Assembly: GCA_964423615.1 (NCBI GenBank)
Contig: CAYRFQ010000007.1
Location: 62,001-126,000 of the forward strand
Length of the DNA stretch: 64,000 nt
Origin: CAYRFQ01 sp964423615
GTDB lineage: Bacteria > Planctomycetota > Planctomycetia > Gemmatales > Gemmataceae
Reading direction: 5' to 3'
Of the stretch, positions 27,637-37,674 are shown piece after piece (the first letter of the stretch is position 1; each line of letters starts with the position of its first letter). Under the pieces are notes generated by a model that searched no databases, was not told the DNA's origin, and saw nothing but the letters and a program-made list of their open reading frames with translations. The position numbers were made by a program, and so were the translations under genes.

Positions 27637-28506
27637 ATGCACAGTCATAAACTACAGCAACCACTCCTTGAGCAGCTTCAACTTTGCTTGAGCCAGAATT
27701 CCCGACCACCAGAACTTTCGGAGGCACGCTTTAATGAGGCTCACGAGTGTTTTGAGCGGTCGAGTGATCAACAGTTTCAAATTTTGAACTGGTTGAAACG
27801 GTTCACGAAAGATCGTCTAAACTCTAGAAACTTAAACGTTTTGAGCGTTGGTTGCGGAAGCGGAATTTTGGACAATCCCTTCCTAAAAGCGTTAGTTCGA
27901 CATTCTGTTTCCGTTCGCTACGTTGGTATTGATCCAAGTGCAGTAGCCTGCCAACGATTCTGGGATGATTTTCGTGAATTGCAACTCGAGCGTGCACAGC
28001 TTGAGTTGCATCAACAGACTCTAGAAACATTTCAAACGTCTGACTCGTTTGATTTAATCCACTCTGTCCAGTCGCTATATTATGTGGACGATCCTTCCGT
28101 CGCCCTGAATAAATTGTTCAAGAAACTCACCCCAGAAGGTTTTTTGGTCGTAATGTTAGCTCCGAAAGGAGCCATGAACAAACTCGCCGAGGCATTTTGG
28201 GAGGTAAGCCATCACGATGGAATCTGGTTTAGTGCTCGTTTTGAGAAGTATTTATCTCGAGCGGGGATTGTATACGAGAAAAAGCGGTTGTCAGCTTGGT
28301 TAAACATTACTCCCTGTTTCGAAATGAACTCCCGACATGGTGCCCTGCTTCTTGATTTCATCACTCAAGCAGATTGCAGTCACTTGACTAAAGGAGAGCG
28401 AGATCTGTGTCATCTGTATCTCAAAGCAATAGTACGTCAGGAAGCTAACCAGCTCTTTATTCCTCATCCAGTTGATGTCTTTGTACTCAGGTCGAGTAGT
28501 TGCTAA
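27637..28506 (+). CDS. SAM-dependent methyltransferase, histamine N-methyltransferase-like
   Basis: 289 residues. A class I methyltransferase with motif I NVLSVGCGSGILDNPF and an acidic end of beta-2 (YVGIDPSAVACQRF). The layout around it follows vertebrate histamine N-methyltransferase rather than the generic family: an N-terminal AHECFERSSDQQFQILNWL helix, FDLIHSVQSLYYVDDPSVAL after motif II, and a C-terminal CFEMNSRHGALLLDFITQAD. The substrate is probably a small amine, by inference. It is convergent with the methyltransferase/PhyH operon. Confidence 0.8.
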   Translation: MHSHKLQQPLLEQLQLCLSQNSRPPELSEARFNEAHECFERSSDQQFQILNWLKRFTKDRLNSRNLNVLSVGCGSGILDNPFLKALVRHSVSVRYVGIDPSAVACQRFWDDFRELQLERAQLELHQQTLETFQTSDSFDLIHSVQSLYYVDDPSVALNKLFKKLTPEGFLVVMLAPKGAMNKLAEAFWEVSHHDGIWFSARFEKYLSRAGIVYEKKRLSAWLNITPCFEMNSRHGALLLDFITQADCSHLTKGERDLCHLYLKAIVRQEANQLFIPHPVDVFVLRSSSC

Positions 28507-28534
28507 AACAACTGGTTGGTAGTTCCTCGGCTGT

Positions 28535-29431
28535 TCATTTTTTGAGATTATCTAATTGACCAGTTAGACCTCCGAAGAAAATTAGTTCGACTGTTTGTGG
28601 GAATCTCCAAACGCCTCTTTGGCCGTCGTGACAAGTTCGAAGATATGTGCCAAGTTCTGAATGGGATAACATCTCATCGAGTGAGATGTTGTTGTCAAAA
28701 AGGCACCTTTGCAAATATCTCTCTACTGTAGTCCAATCATGATCGTTGACGACACCCTCGTAATAGATTGGCCAAGATGCAAAGTATACATCCGGGAAAT
28801 CATTAAGAAATATATCTTTGATGTGCTCGGAACGTGTAAAAGGAGTTCCAATACCATTTCGTATGGCTCGAAGGTAAATGTCATGGAATCGGATGTAATG
28901 AGCAGCACCGCTCGCGTGAGCAATAAATCCTATACCATCTGTATCCAAAACTTCGATCATTCGAGTGATGGCAGCAGACAATTCTTCGAGAGGGACACAG
29001 TATAACGCATGCGTTGCCCACACAACGGCTTTTTCGCCAGTTCGACAATCTAGATCCTGGACTTTGCAGGTGTATTCGGTACCAGGGAAAAATGGTGGAC
29101 GGAGGTTTGATTTGGCCTCCGAAACAGAGAATGGAGACGGATCCAACAGTGAATACTCGACCTGTATCTGGTCATCAGTCGCGATATCGGTATTCTGCAG
29201 TAGCGACTGCGGGAATTTTCCACTCCCGCAGGCAACATCTAGCAAGCGTATTGGCAATCCAAACCTTGAAGCCACTGTTCGGAACAACTTGGGCCAGTCT
29301 AGCTGTTCAGCCAAAAGTTTGTAATCTAGAGTTGCGAGACGATAGAAAGCATCCATCTCGGATCGTCCTTCTTCGCTCCAATGTAAACAGCTTCGTTCGA
29401 ACGTGGTAGGCTGTGATGAGTCATTTGTCAT
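28535..29431 (-). CDS. Class I SAM-dependent methyltransferase
   Basis: 298 residues. Motif I is RLLDVACGSGKFPQSLL, motif II YSLLDPSPFSVSEAKSNL, and WATHALYCVPLEELSAAI follows. The 'LYCV' segment and general order resemble the HNMT-like enzyme next to it, so the two may be distant relatives. Its ATG overlaps the PhyH gene stop by 4 bp (29428-29431), which argues for a coupled two-gene operon. Substrate unknown. Confidence 0.8.
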   Translation of the reverse strand: MTNDSSQPTTFERSCLHWSEEGRSEMDAFYRLATLDYKLLAEQLDWPKLFRTVASRFGLPIRLLDVACGSGKFPQSLLQNTDIATDDQIQVEYSLLDPSPFSVSEAKSNLRPPFFPGTEYTCKVQDLDCRTGEKAVVWATHALYCVPLEELSAAITRMIEVLDTDGIGFIAHASGAAHYIRFHDIYLRAIRNGIGTPFTRSEHIKDIFLNDFPDVYFASWPIYYEGVVNDHDWTTVERYLQRCLFDNNISLDEMLSHSELGTYLRTCHDGQRGVWRFPQTVELIFFGGLTGQLDNLKK

Positions 29432-30573
29432 GAGGATAATGCCTTGTCCTGAGATGAGTACAGGATTGGATTCAAGGGCGTATCGATGCGCTCTCCAGGT
29501 ACAACGCCCGGCATGAATTTTCGCCAGTCGCCGTTGACAAGATGAGGAGTATCAATCACACGGGCACCGTCTTCAAAGTATGTCGTAGCCAAAACCATCC
29601 GAGAGACGGTTGTACAATTTGGACCCGCCGAGTGAAAATTCAGATTGTGATGGAAACTTACTTCACCAAGTTCGAATGGCGATTCGTCAACTTCGATGCG
29701 ATGCTCGCGAAAGCGGTCTATAATCTGCCGATCGTAGCTTGTGTCAAACTTGTTAAATGGAACATCTTCTACAAGTTTGTAAACTTCAATTCCTTTGGCA
29801 AAACGAAGGGGTCCCATTTCACGAGGAATTGGTTGAAGCGGAATCCATACAGTGCATACCTTGTGAGTTGCAATAGGGAAGTGGTGATCGTCATAGTGCC
29901 ACGGAGTTCGACCGCACCCTGGCTCCTTCGAAAGGCCGTTGTCGTGATAAAGCCTGACAGCGTTGACTCCGAGTAAATCCGCAGCCAGACGGGATAATCG
30001 TCGACTCCAAACGAAGGCCTTGAGGATTGAGTTAGTTTCCCACATCATTTCTAGGCTGTTGAACTTCGTCTCTGGTGATATATTAACATGTCGGAATTCC
30101 TTACGCATCTCGAGTCGCAGGAGTGAAAGACTCTCGGGTGTCAATACATTTTTCAGCTTAATGTAACCTTGGGTGCGAAAGAACTTGATTTGGTTTTCTG
30201 TTAAGGAATATGGCTCTGTAAGCTCATCGTGAAGTTGTTCGTCAGTAGGACGAGGGAGAGGTGTCGGCTCGGGCAATGACAGGAGAGTGTTATCGTTAGT
30301 GACGCGCTCATTCTCAGCCAGAGAGACGTACCAATCCCACCACTGTTGATTTCCTTGGTCCCATTCCAAGTTCAAATCAGATGATTGGGTATGTTTTTCA
30401 GAGAGGTATTGGGAAACAGCTTTTCGTTGCGGTAACATCGGATTTCCAATCTGATCAAACAGATGTTGTCGTATATTCAACTGATAGGTGGTTCGGGATG
30501 ATAAAGCAAGAATGTTCTTACAAGTTGAGTGAAAATCTGAAATCGTTGACTCCTTGGACGTCAGCGAATTCAT
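29428..30573 (-). CDS. Phytanoyl-CoA dioxygenase (PhyH) family protein
   Basis: 381 residues; M46 at 30438 is an alternative start because the first 45 residues look unlike the family. An Fe(II)/2-oxoglutarate-dependent oxygenase. The iron triad is visible: H226 and D228 in TPWHYDDHHF and H314 in NFHSAGPN, with an Arg in TVSRMVLATTYF for 2-oxoglutarate. The N-terminal LSLPEPTPLPRPTDEQ linker precedes QIKFFRTQGYIKLKNVL, the standard first helix and strand. Hydroxylates a small molecule, perhaps the one methylated by its partner enzyme; this is inference. Confidence 0.88.
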   Translation of the reverse strand: MNSLTSKESTISDFHSTCKNILALSSRTTYQLNIRQHLFDQIGNPMLPQRKAVSQYLSEKHTQSSDLNLEWDQGNQQWWDWYVSLAENERVTNDNTLLSLPEPTPLPRPTDEQLHDELTEPYSLTENQIKFFRTQGYIKLKNVLTPESLSLLRLEMRKEFRHVNISPETKFNSLEMMWETNSILKAFVWSRRLSRLAADLLGVNAVRLYHDNGLSKEPGCGRTPWHYDDHHFPIATHKVCTVWIPLQPIPREMGPLRFAKGIEVYKLVEDVPFNKFDTSYDRQIIDRFREHRIEVDESPFELGEVSFHHNLNFHSAGPNCTTVSRMVLATTYFEDGARVIDTPHLVNGDWRKFMPGVVPGERIDTPLNPILYSSQDKALSS

Positions 30574-30948
30574 GCTGTCGAGTTGTAAGTGGAGCAGAAC
30601 GAGTTGGAAAGTGGCCGAATTGGAAAGTCTACGAAGGGACTGTCCCGAGAGGCCTCAAATCAACAAGGAAACAAAAACAAAACCGTCAACGCGGGATCAA
30701 GTTGGGGAAGTTGAAAATGGAACAAATCAGCGAAACGAAAGCGTGACCAAACTGTCGCGACGAAAGCCCAGCACGTAAAGATTACAGGAGCTCAACGTTG
30801 AACTCCAACACAGAAGCCAAGTGTGTTGTTTCTTCAGCTATTTGAACGTGAGTCTCGCATCGAGTTGTAGCAAAGTACGTAAAGGTTACCGGAGACATTA
30901 GCTGCCCGGAGAGTCCCAGGACAACAGACTTTTCGGGTCATCCCAAGC
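30574..30948. other. Intergenic region with an imperfect direct repeat
   Basis: 375 bp between the divergent PhyH and transporter genes. ACGTAAAGATTACAGGAG at 30773-30790 recurs as ACGTAAAGGTTACCGGAG at 30877-30894 (16 of 18 identical, 104 bp apart). Both lie upstream of the transporter and could be regulator sites. Confidence 0.5.
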
Positions 30949-33426
30949 GTGGAAAGCATTCGAATGATTTTTGCAAGTGCCGCAGATGGCCTACCTGATT
31001 ATTGGCGAGACGATTTTTGGCAACAATTCTTCGTTTTTCTGTCTCTCACGTTTTCAGGATTGGGTCTCGGTGCATTGATCGCCATACCAATTGGAGTCGT
31101 ACTCACACGCATCCCTCGTGTAGCCTCCCCGGCATTGTCTTTTCTAGGGTTGATACAAACGATTCCGAGTTTGGCGTTGCTCGGCTTCCTCGTGTCTCTG
31201 TTTCAGTTAGTAGGGCCGATGGTGGCCATCACATCCGCAGTCGCGTACAGTGTTTTCCCGCTCGTGCTCAACACATACACTGGAATTAAACAAGTTAGTC
31301 ATTCATTGCGGGATGCGGCCCGTGGAATGGGCATGACCAACATGCAAATTCTCGGAAGCATTGAGCTCCCCCTCGCCATGCCCGTGATTGTCGCAGGCAT
31401 GCGCACGGGTGCGATTTACGCCATTGGGGTGATTACGATTTGTGCCATGATTGGTTCCGGGGGCCTCGGAGACTACGTGCTGAGAGGGATGGTTCGAGGT
31501 GATCTTCCACTCACCTTGCTAGGTATTATTCCCATTTTGCTTATCACGTTGTCATTGTTCCTGGGACTTGGTCAACTTGCGGAGCTGACAAAAAAGCGGA
31601 GCGATGTCGGACTGAAGGTTGGGTTGGGCGTATTCTTGCTCACGGGGATTTGTGCTCTCAGCGGGTACATGGTTTCCGATGGCAAGCAGTTGAATCCTTC
31701 GTCCGTGCAAGAACAAAGCTCTACAGCTACTGAGGATTCCTTCGAGGAACTACCATCGTCGTCCCTTTTGAGCATTGAAGTAACTTCGTTACTAGCTTCG
31801 GGAGCTTCAGAGTTCGCTTCAGTATCGTCCCTGACGCTGGTATCTCAATTTAATGTTGAATTGGAGAACGAGGAGCAGACCTCTGTGAAGTCCAGGGCAT
31901 CTCTGTGGGACTCTTTGTTGAGGACGGAAGGTTTTGTTGATCAAGTCTGGACGTTTCTGTCACTCACAATGCGTGGGTTAGGTTTAGCCCTGCTCATCGG
32001 ATTACCACTTGGAATTTTGCTCACGCGAGCCCCCGCCGTTGCCCATCCGATTATGGGTCTGCTGGCGATCATTCAGACAATCCCTAGCCTAGCATTGCTA
32101 AGTGCTTGTGTTGCATTGTTTGGTCTGTTTGGACCGAATGCGGCAATCGTTGCGACCATCGTTTACAGTTTATTCCCGATCATCCTCAACACGTATGTCG
32201 GCATCCGTGAAGTGGATACGAGGGTGCGTGATGCAGCCAAAGGAATGGGAATGACAGATTTGCAAGTACTTGGGAGGATAGAGTTGCCGCTTGCGATGCC
32301 GGTCATCGTGGCAGGAATTCGGACTGCCGCCATTTACGCAATTGCGATGGTAACGGTGTGTACTCTCGTCGGTGCTCGTGGGTTGGGGGACTATATTTTC
32401 GATGGAATGGCAACAGAAGATGACAGAAAGATTCTGTTAGGTGTAATTCCCATTTTGATCCTTTCGTTTGTTCTCTTTTGGCTTCTTAGCTTGATCAACT
32501 ATCTTGCAAAATCGCGTAGCTCCATGGGAATGATGGTAGGTAGCGTTCTCATTGTGTCATTGGTGGGGTACGCCGTTGTCGAACCATGGTTGCGTCAAAG
32601 GCCCGACATTCGTGTCGGGAGCAAAAACTTCACGGAAGGGCGGATTCTAGGCGAGATTATCAAGCAACTCTTGGAGCATAGTCCAGAAACACAACACCTC
32701 AGCGTGGAAATGGCTCCAAACCTTGGGAGTAACTTCGTTTATAAATCACTTCGGGCGGGAGTCGTCGATGTCTACCCGGAGTACACCGGCACAATTTTGA
32801 CGGCCGAGGATGGTCTTGGGGCAAAGGTCCCGGAAGACGTATCGCGGATTACTAAAATCGTTCGCAAAGGGATGAAGAAACGTTACAACCTCGCACTATT
32901 GGATACGTTTGGTTTGAATAATACATACGCTTTAGTGACCCCAGAAAGTTTGGCTCGTAAGCATGATTTGCAGACAATCAGTGACCTTCATCGGGTACCA
33001 GACTTCCGAATAATTGTGGATCAAGAGTTTCTCGAACGAGCAGATGGTTGGCCAGGTTTGATGAAACGATATGATTTGCGATTCAAAGCTCCACCGCGTC
33101 AATTCGATTCAAATTTTTTATACAGATCTTTGCTTGCTGGGAAAGCAGACGTGGTAGTGGGATATTCCACGGATTGGCAAATCAAAAAGCACAATTTAGT
33201 AATACTACGCGATGACAAAAGTTATTTCCCGAGTTATCACGCCGCACCGCTCGTAAACCAACGGTTACTTGACAGACACCCAATTGTCTCAACAGTCTTG
33301 AATCGGTTGGCTGGACGAATTAGTAATGATGTCATTCAACGACTGAATTATGAAGTGGCAGTTAACGAGCGAGCCCCAAAAGAGGTCGCTCGGGAATTTC
33401 TGTTGAACGAACGACTCATTCCTTGA
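30949..33426 (+). CDS. Fused glycine betaine/choline-type ABC permease and binding protein
   Basis: 825 residues from a GTG (ATG at 30964 is an alternative). Two OpuBB-like permease domains are fused in tandem: about residues 30-205 (IQTIPSLALLGFLVSLF, DAARGMGMTNMQILGSIELP) and about 325-500 (IIQTIPSLALLSACVALF, DAAKGMGMTDLQVLGRIELP). A 110-residue Ser/Glu-rich linker joins them. Residues about 550-825 form an OpuAC/OpuBC-type binding domain (IRVGSKNFTEGRILGEII, GVVDVYPEYTGTIL). It should import a quaternary amine osmolyte. The cognate ATPase is not in this window. The duplication of the permease within one chain makes a pseudo-dimer. Confidence 0.92.
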   Translation: MESIRMIFASAADGLPDYWRDDFWQQFFVFLSLTFSGLGLGALIAIPIGVVLTRIPRVASPALSFLGLIQTIPSLALLGFLVSLFQLVGPMVAITSAVAYSVFPLVLNTYTGIKQVSHSLRDAARGMGMTNMQILGSIELPLAMPVIVAGMRTGAIYAIGVITICAMIGSGGLGDYVLRGMVRGDLPLTLLGIIPILLITLSLFLGLGQLAELTKKRSDVGLKVGLGVFLLTGICALSGYMVSDGKQLNPSSVQEQSSTATEDSFEELPSSSLLSIEVTSLLASGASEFASVSSLTLVSQFNVELENEEQTSVKSRASLWDSLLRTEGFVDQVWTFLSLTMRGLGLALLIGLPLGILLTRAPAVAHPIMGLLAIIQTIPSLALLSACVALFGLFGPNAAIVATIVYSLFPIILNTYVGIREVDTRVRDAAKGMGMTDLQVLGRIELPLAMPVIVAGIRTAAIYAIAMVTVCTLVGARGLGDYIFDGMATEDDRKILLGVIPILILSFVLFWLLSLINYLAKSRSSMGMMVGSVLIVSLVGYAVVEPWLRQRPDIRVGSKNFTEGRILGEIIKQLLEHSPETQHLSVEMAPNLGSNFVYKSLRAGVVDVYPEYTGTILTAEDGLGAKVPEDVSRITKIVRKGMKKRYNLALLDTFGLNNTYALVTPESLARKHDLQTISDLHRVPDFRIIVDQEFLERADGWPGLMKRYDLRFKAPPRQFDSNFLYRSLLAGKADVVVGYSTDWQIKKHNLVILRDDKSYFPSYHAAPLVNQRLLDRHPIVSTVLNRLAGRISNDVIQRLNYEVAVNERAPKEVAREFLLNERLIP

Positions 33427-33521
33427 GAGTTGAACAAACAACTAGAACGACGACGTTTGAGTAAGTGAACAGTTCAATCTTTTTGCAACCGAGATGAGTA
33501 CAATAGCTATTATTGAAGTCG

Positions 33522-34025
33522 TTAATTATTAAACACAATCCAGTAGTTGACCGCCGTAGCAAACAAAGACCACAACAAATATGGAATTATCAATGCAGCG
33601 GCAATCAAAGACGATTTCTTATACAGAAAGATCATGGAAAACAACACAACGTCCAACAAGATCACGTCAACCAGGGCTAGACTGGGCGAACGGAAGGTGA
33701 AAAAGAAGAGCGACCAAGCCACGTTCAGGATGATTTGTGCAGCATAGATTGTCAACGCCACACCTCGTAGCTTTGTTTTTGGTCCTTCAAACACCAAATA
33801 AGTTGCAACTGCAAGTGCCAGCAAAAGGAGTGTCCAAACTGGGGTAAAAATCCAACTTGGCGGCTGCCATGCCGGAACCTTGAGCAAATCATACCATGAG
33901 CCTTTCCCGAAGACAGTCAACAAACCACCCATTGCGAGAGTCACCAGTGATATCGATATGAAAAACGCAAGCGGCTTGAGACGAATCTCGCTTGATTTGC
34001 TGTTAATGGTTACCTGAACATTCAT
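33522..34025 (-). CDS. tspO: TspO/MBR family protein
   Basis: 167 residues and five transmembrane helices. TspO hallmarks are WYDLLKVPAWQPPSWIFTPV and QIILNVAWSLFFFTFRSPSL. Family members bind porphyrins and cholesterol-like ligands in membranes. It converges with the transporter gene, 95 bp away. Confidence 0.9.
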   Translation of the reverse strand: MNVQVTINSKSSEIRLKPLAFFISISLVTLAMGGLLTVFGKGSWYDLLKVPAWQPPSWIFTPVWTLLLLALAVATYLVFEGPKTKLRGVALTIYAAQIILNVAWSLFFFTFRSPSLALVDVILLDVVLFSMIFLYKKSSLIAAALIIPYLLWSLFATAVNYWIVFNN

Positions 34026-34991
34026 TTGGTTATTCCACAGTCCTGAATAAATCTACAGCGAAAAGGGCAAAATCTAATAAAATTACTAGTCAAGAGTCCT
34101 CTGATATCAAGGAATAGCATCCGATGGTCGAAGATCATATACCACCCCAAACGTTCAACAAACACAACGTGACCTCACTCTCCATAGACGCTGTGACTCG
34201 ATAAAATTGGCGCAACAACTTTTGGCCAAAGGATGTAGCAACTGAAATCTGTCTCGTAACAATGCCTTGAAATTTCAAATCATAGGTCTGAAAGCGCCAA
34301 AGGAGCACAATGCCTCGAGCGATTTTTCAAATGGATCAGGTAGTGTTGTCGAGTCACATCGCTCAGCTACAAGATCAACACTAACCAGTCTGGGTTCATC
34401 GCCCTCGCTTCTATTGAGATTTTGTTGAGATGGCCTCGATCCCACTCTGCTGTTGGATCCAGTCAAAAAGACCCAGAGGTTGTGACGGTCTCGGTGGAAA
34501 TCGATACACCAAAATAGGCATTCAGTAATCTTTGCAAAGTGGCAACTTTTGGCAAATCAAACCAAGAACAGCGGGACTGGCCAGCATCTTTCATGGTTTG
34601 TTGGATGTAGAAAGTGTCTCGATGAACCAAAAGAAAAGGAGTTCACGTCATCTTGAATTTGACCACTTTAGCTACTGCAAGTCTATCCTGCTATCCTTAT
34701 AACATTAAATCCTATAAAATTACAAATAAGCTCTTATTAATATAGGCGCATCCAGAACTCGGAAGCGAGAAATTCACAGGTAGGGGTGTTCCTCTGAACG
34801 GAACATAGTACTCGGAACCAGAATAGCAAAGAGTGTGAGAAAGACGACCAGACCTTGAACTTTCCTTGCTGATTAAGGTCGTGCCGGCTGGGACCGGTAT
34901 TCCCAGTCCGCTTTGAAACACCAAGCGGAAATGGTAAGGTAATACTGAACGGGTGGGAGCACAGCGATAAGCAACTTGAGGGTTGGCAGCG
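34026..34991. other. Long AT-rich intergenic region
   Basis: About 965 bp without a supported gene. Short frames (about 34275-34466 and 34712-34924) look accidental. I see no RNA gene. It may contain decayed coding sequence that I cannot identify. Confidence 0.4.
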
Positions 34992-36353
34992 ATGAAAATT
35001 CCGTGGAAAACAATCGCAGTCTTGCTCGTCTTAAGCGGGCTCGGCTACGCGGGATATGTATACATTCCTTCATACTTGAAGAACTTGCGGAAACAACAGT
35101 ACCGGTTGGCGGAAGTTTCCCGGGGGGATATCATCGCTGTGGTCAACGCAACAGGGACGGTCGAGCCTGTTCTGTCGGTCTCGGTCGGGTCGTTCGTGTC
35201 TGGTCCCATCGAGGAGGTCTATGTCGATTACAACGACAAGGTTCACAGGGGGCAGGTCCTGGCCAAGATTGACCCCCGCCTGTTCAAGGCTACAGTCGAG
35301 CAAGACCGAGCTCAGCTCGAAATTGCAAAAGCCGACATCCAACGCATCCAGGCGTCCATTTACCAGGCGGGAAGGGACAAAATTCGGGCTGATGAACTTC
35401 GTAAGGAGAGCACTAATTACATCTCTCAAGCCGAACTGGATAAATTCAAAGCGACGTACGATGCATTCCAAGCCCAACTAGCCTTTTACAAAGCTACCAA
35501 AGACCGAGCTGAAGCGAAGCTCCGTCAATCCGAGACCAACTTAGGCTATACCCTGATACTTTCTCCAGTCGATGGTATCGTAATCAACAAAAAAGTTGAG
35601 AAAGGGCAGACCGTTGTCTCGAACTTCCAGACGTCCGAACTGTTCATCGTCGCGCCTGACCTACAAAACAAAATCCACATTATCGCCAACGTAGACGAAG
35701 CCGATATTGGTCTTCTGAACAAAGCCAAGGAGTTGCAGGACAAAGCTCTCGGCCTTTCCCGAGTCATCCCAGAAGATGTATGGCCGCTAAATCTGTTGCG
35801 GAAAAAACAAATCCAAAAACAGGTCGATAACCGGCTGGTGAATCCGGTCACGTTTACTGTCGATTCGGAACCCCTTGATTTGTTTGAAGGGAAAATCGCC
35901 CAGATTCGAATGAATTCAACGACAACTCAAAACGTCGTAACGTATCCAGTCGTGGTCGAGACCACAAATCCAGACCTGAAGCTCAAGCCGGGAATGACGG
36001 CGAGTCTGTCGTTTCAGGTCGACCAAGCTAGAAACGTCCTTCGTATTCCCAATGCCGCACTCCGTTTCTACCCTAAACCGGATCAAGTACGGAAGGAAGA
36101 TCGTCCTATTTTGGATGGTGTCCGCGACGTCAACGCCGACGAAAATAACGAGGTAGAAGTCAAACTTACGGCGTCCCAAACTGCTGAGGCGAGACAAAAG
36201 CAATCTCGCCGACACGTATGGGTGCGTGACGGCGACTTTCTACGAGCCGTGGAAGTGTACACGGGTTTAAGTGACAACAGTTACACTGCGGTCGTCTCGG
36301 GAAAACTTACAGATGGGATGGAACTCGTAATCGGAGTGAAAAAAGGCAAGTAA
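34992..36353 (+). CDS. MacA-type periplasmic adaptor (membrane fusion protein)
   Basis: 453 residues. The ATG at 34992 is used; a TTG 9 bp upstream is less likely. An N-terminal membrane anchor (TIAVLLVLSGLGYAGYVYI) precedes a barrel-sandwich domain (VNATGTVEPVLSVSVGSFVS), a long alpha-hairpin of about residues 100-190, the returning lipoyl-like half (LGYTLILSPVDGIVINKKVE) and beta-barrel domains. This is the layout of adaptor subunits that link inner-membrane MacB-type transporters to an outer-membrane channel. It is 76 bp upstream of the MacB-like permease. Exported substrate unknown. Confidence 0.88.
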   Translation: MKIPWKTIAVLLVLSGLGYAGYVYIPSYLKNLRKQQYRLAEVSRGDIIAVVNATGTVEPVLSVSVGSFVSGPIEEVYVDYNDKVHRGQVLAKIDPRLFKATVEQDRAQLEIAKADIQRIQASIYQAGRDKIRADELRKESTNYISQAELDKFKATYDAFQAQLAFYKATKDRAEAKLRQSETNLGYTLILSPVDGIVINKKVEKGQTVVSNFQTSELFIVAPDLQNKIHIIANVDEADIGLLNKAKELQDKALGLSRVIPEDVWPLNLLRKKQIQKQVDNRLVNPVTFTVDSEPLDLFEGKIAQIRMNSTTTQNVVTYPVVVETTNPDLKLKPGMTASLSFQVDQARNVLRIPNAALRFYPKPDQVRKEDRPILDGVRDVNADENNEVEVKLTASQTAEARQKQSRRHVWVRDGDFLRAVEVYTGLSDNSYTAVVSGKLTDGMELVIGVKKGK

Positions 36354-36429
36354 TTGAGCTGTCCGCGAAACACTGCTCACACTCCATCGCGATTTCGCCC
36401 AAAGACTCGTCTCTGGAATCACCACTGTC

Positions 36430-37674
36430 ATGGACCTGTTAATAACAGTTCGTATTGCCCTTCGCGCCTTGGCCAAAAACAAGCTCCGTGCCGGCTTGAC
36501 TGTTCTTGGAGTGGTCATCGGGATTGCCGCCGTGACGGCGATGGTCTCCATCGGTCAGAGTACATCAGAACTCATCCAAGGACAAATCGCCGGGCTTGGA
36601 ACGAACGTTATCGTTGTTCTTCCTGGGAAAAACCAACGAGGTCCAGCCCGTCAAACGGCCGTGATGACCCTGACAGCACAAGACAGCGAAGCCATCGAAG
36701 AGGAATGTCCGGCAGTCCTAGCGACTTCGCCCCTAGTGGCAGCTGGAAGTCAACAAATTGTCTACGGCAATAACAACTGGCAACCCAACGAGATGTGGGG
36801 GGTTGGAGAGAACTACTTGACTGTTCGTAATTGGACAGTTCGCGCAGGCAGTTTTTTCACCGATAGCGACATCCGCTCGGGAGCGCAAGTTTGCGCTATC
36901 GGACAAACCGTTGTTGCCAAGTTGTTTCAGACCAGAAACCCCATAGGCAAGACGATTCGAATCAAAAATACACTCTTCCGGATTATTGGCGTGCTTGAAG
37001 CGAAGGGAGCGAACCTTGTCGGACAGGATCAGGACAACATAGTCTTGATGCCCTTTACAACGGTCCAAAACCGCCTCCAAAATTCCATTTTCAAGAATGT
37101 CCACGCAATCATGGTCTCGGCTCGAACCCAGTCGAGGATGGGTGACGCCGAAGACGAGATTCGACGGCTACTCATGGAGCGGCACAACATCTCACTCGAG
37201 GAACAACCTGACTTTGAGGTCCGAAACACGACGGAAATCGCCAACATCATGGGCATCGTCACTGGGACAGTAACTCTCTTACTCGCCGCCATTGCTGGAA
37301 TTTCCCTTTTGGTTGGTGGAGTCGGTATCATGAACATCATGCTCGTTTCTGTCACGGAACGAACCCGCGAAATCGGTATCCGCATGGCACTTGGAGCTCG
37401 GGGCAAGGATATCTTGCGGCAATTTCTGATCGAGTCGGTCATCCTATCGTGTATTGGCGGTCTAATCGGTGTGTTGTTGGGAATCGGCGCATCCGTGCTC
37501 CTCGTGACTGTCATTAACTCAATTACCTCGGGAACCAAATGGCCCCTGGTGATTTCCTTTCCCGCCGCCATTGGAGGAATGTTGTTCTCCGCCGCTGTCG
37601 GGATTTTTTTTGGGTACTATCCCGCAAGACGAGCAAGCAAACTCGACCCAATCCAAGCTCTTCGATATGAATAG
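36430..37674 (+). CDS. MacB/FtsX-type ABC transporter permease
   Basis: 414 residues. It has an N-terminal helix (AGLTVLGVVIGIAAVTAMVS), a large periplasmic MacB-PCD domain (about 45-270), and three C-terminal helices with LLVGGVGIMNIMLVSVTERT followed by REIGIRMALGAR. It lacks the nucleotide-binding domain that MacB carries, so a separate ATPase must exist, but none is encoded beside it. With the adaptor upstream it forms a tripartite efflux or lipoprotein-release complex. Confidence 0.9.
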   Translation: MDLLITVRIALRALAKNKLRAGLTVLGVVIGIAAVTAMVSIGQSTSELIQGQIAGLGTNVIVVLPGKNQRGPARQTAVMTLTAQDSEAIEEECPAVLATSPLVAAGSQQIVYGNNNWQPNEMWGVGENYLTVRNWTVRAGSFFTDSDIRSGAQVCAIGQTVVAKLFQTRNPIGKTIRIKNTLFRIIGVLEAKGANLVGQDQDNIVLMPFTTVQNRLQNSIFKNVHAIMVSARTQSRMGDAEDEIRRLLMERHNISLEEQPDFEVRNTTEIANIMGIVTGTVTLLLAAIAGISLLVGGVGIMNIMLVSVTERTREIGIRMALGARGKDILRQFLIESVILSCIGGLIGVLLGIGASVLLVTVINSITSGTKWPLVISFPAAIGGMLFSAAVGIFFGYYPARRASKLDPIQALRYE

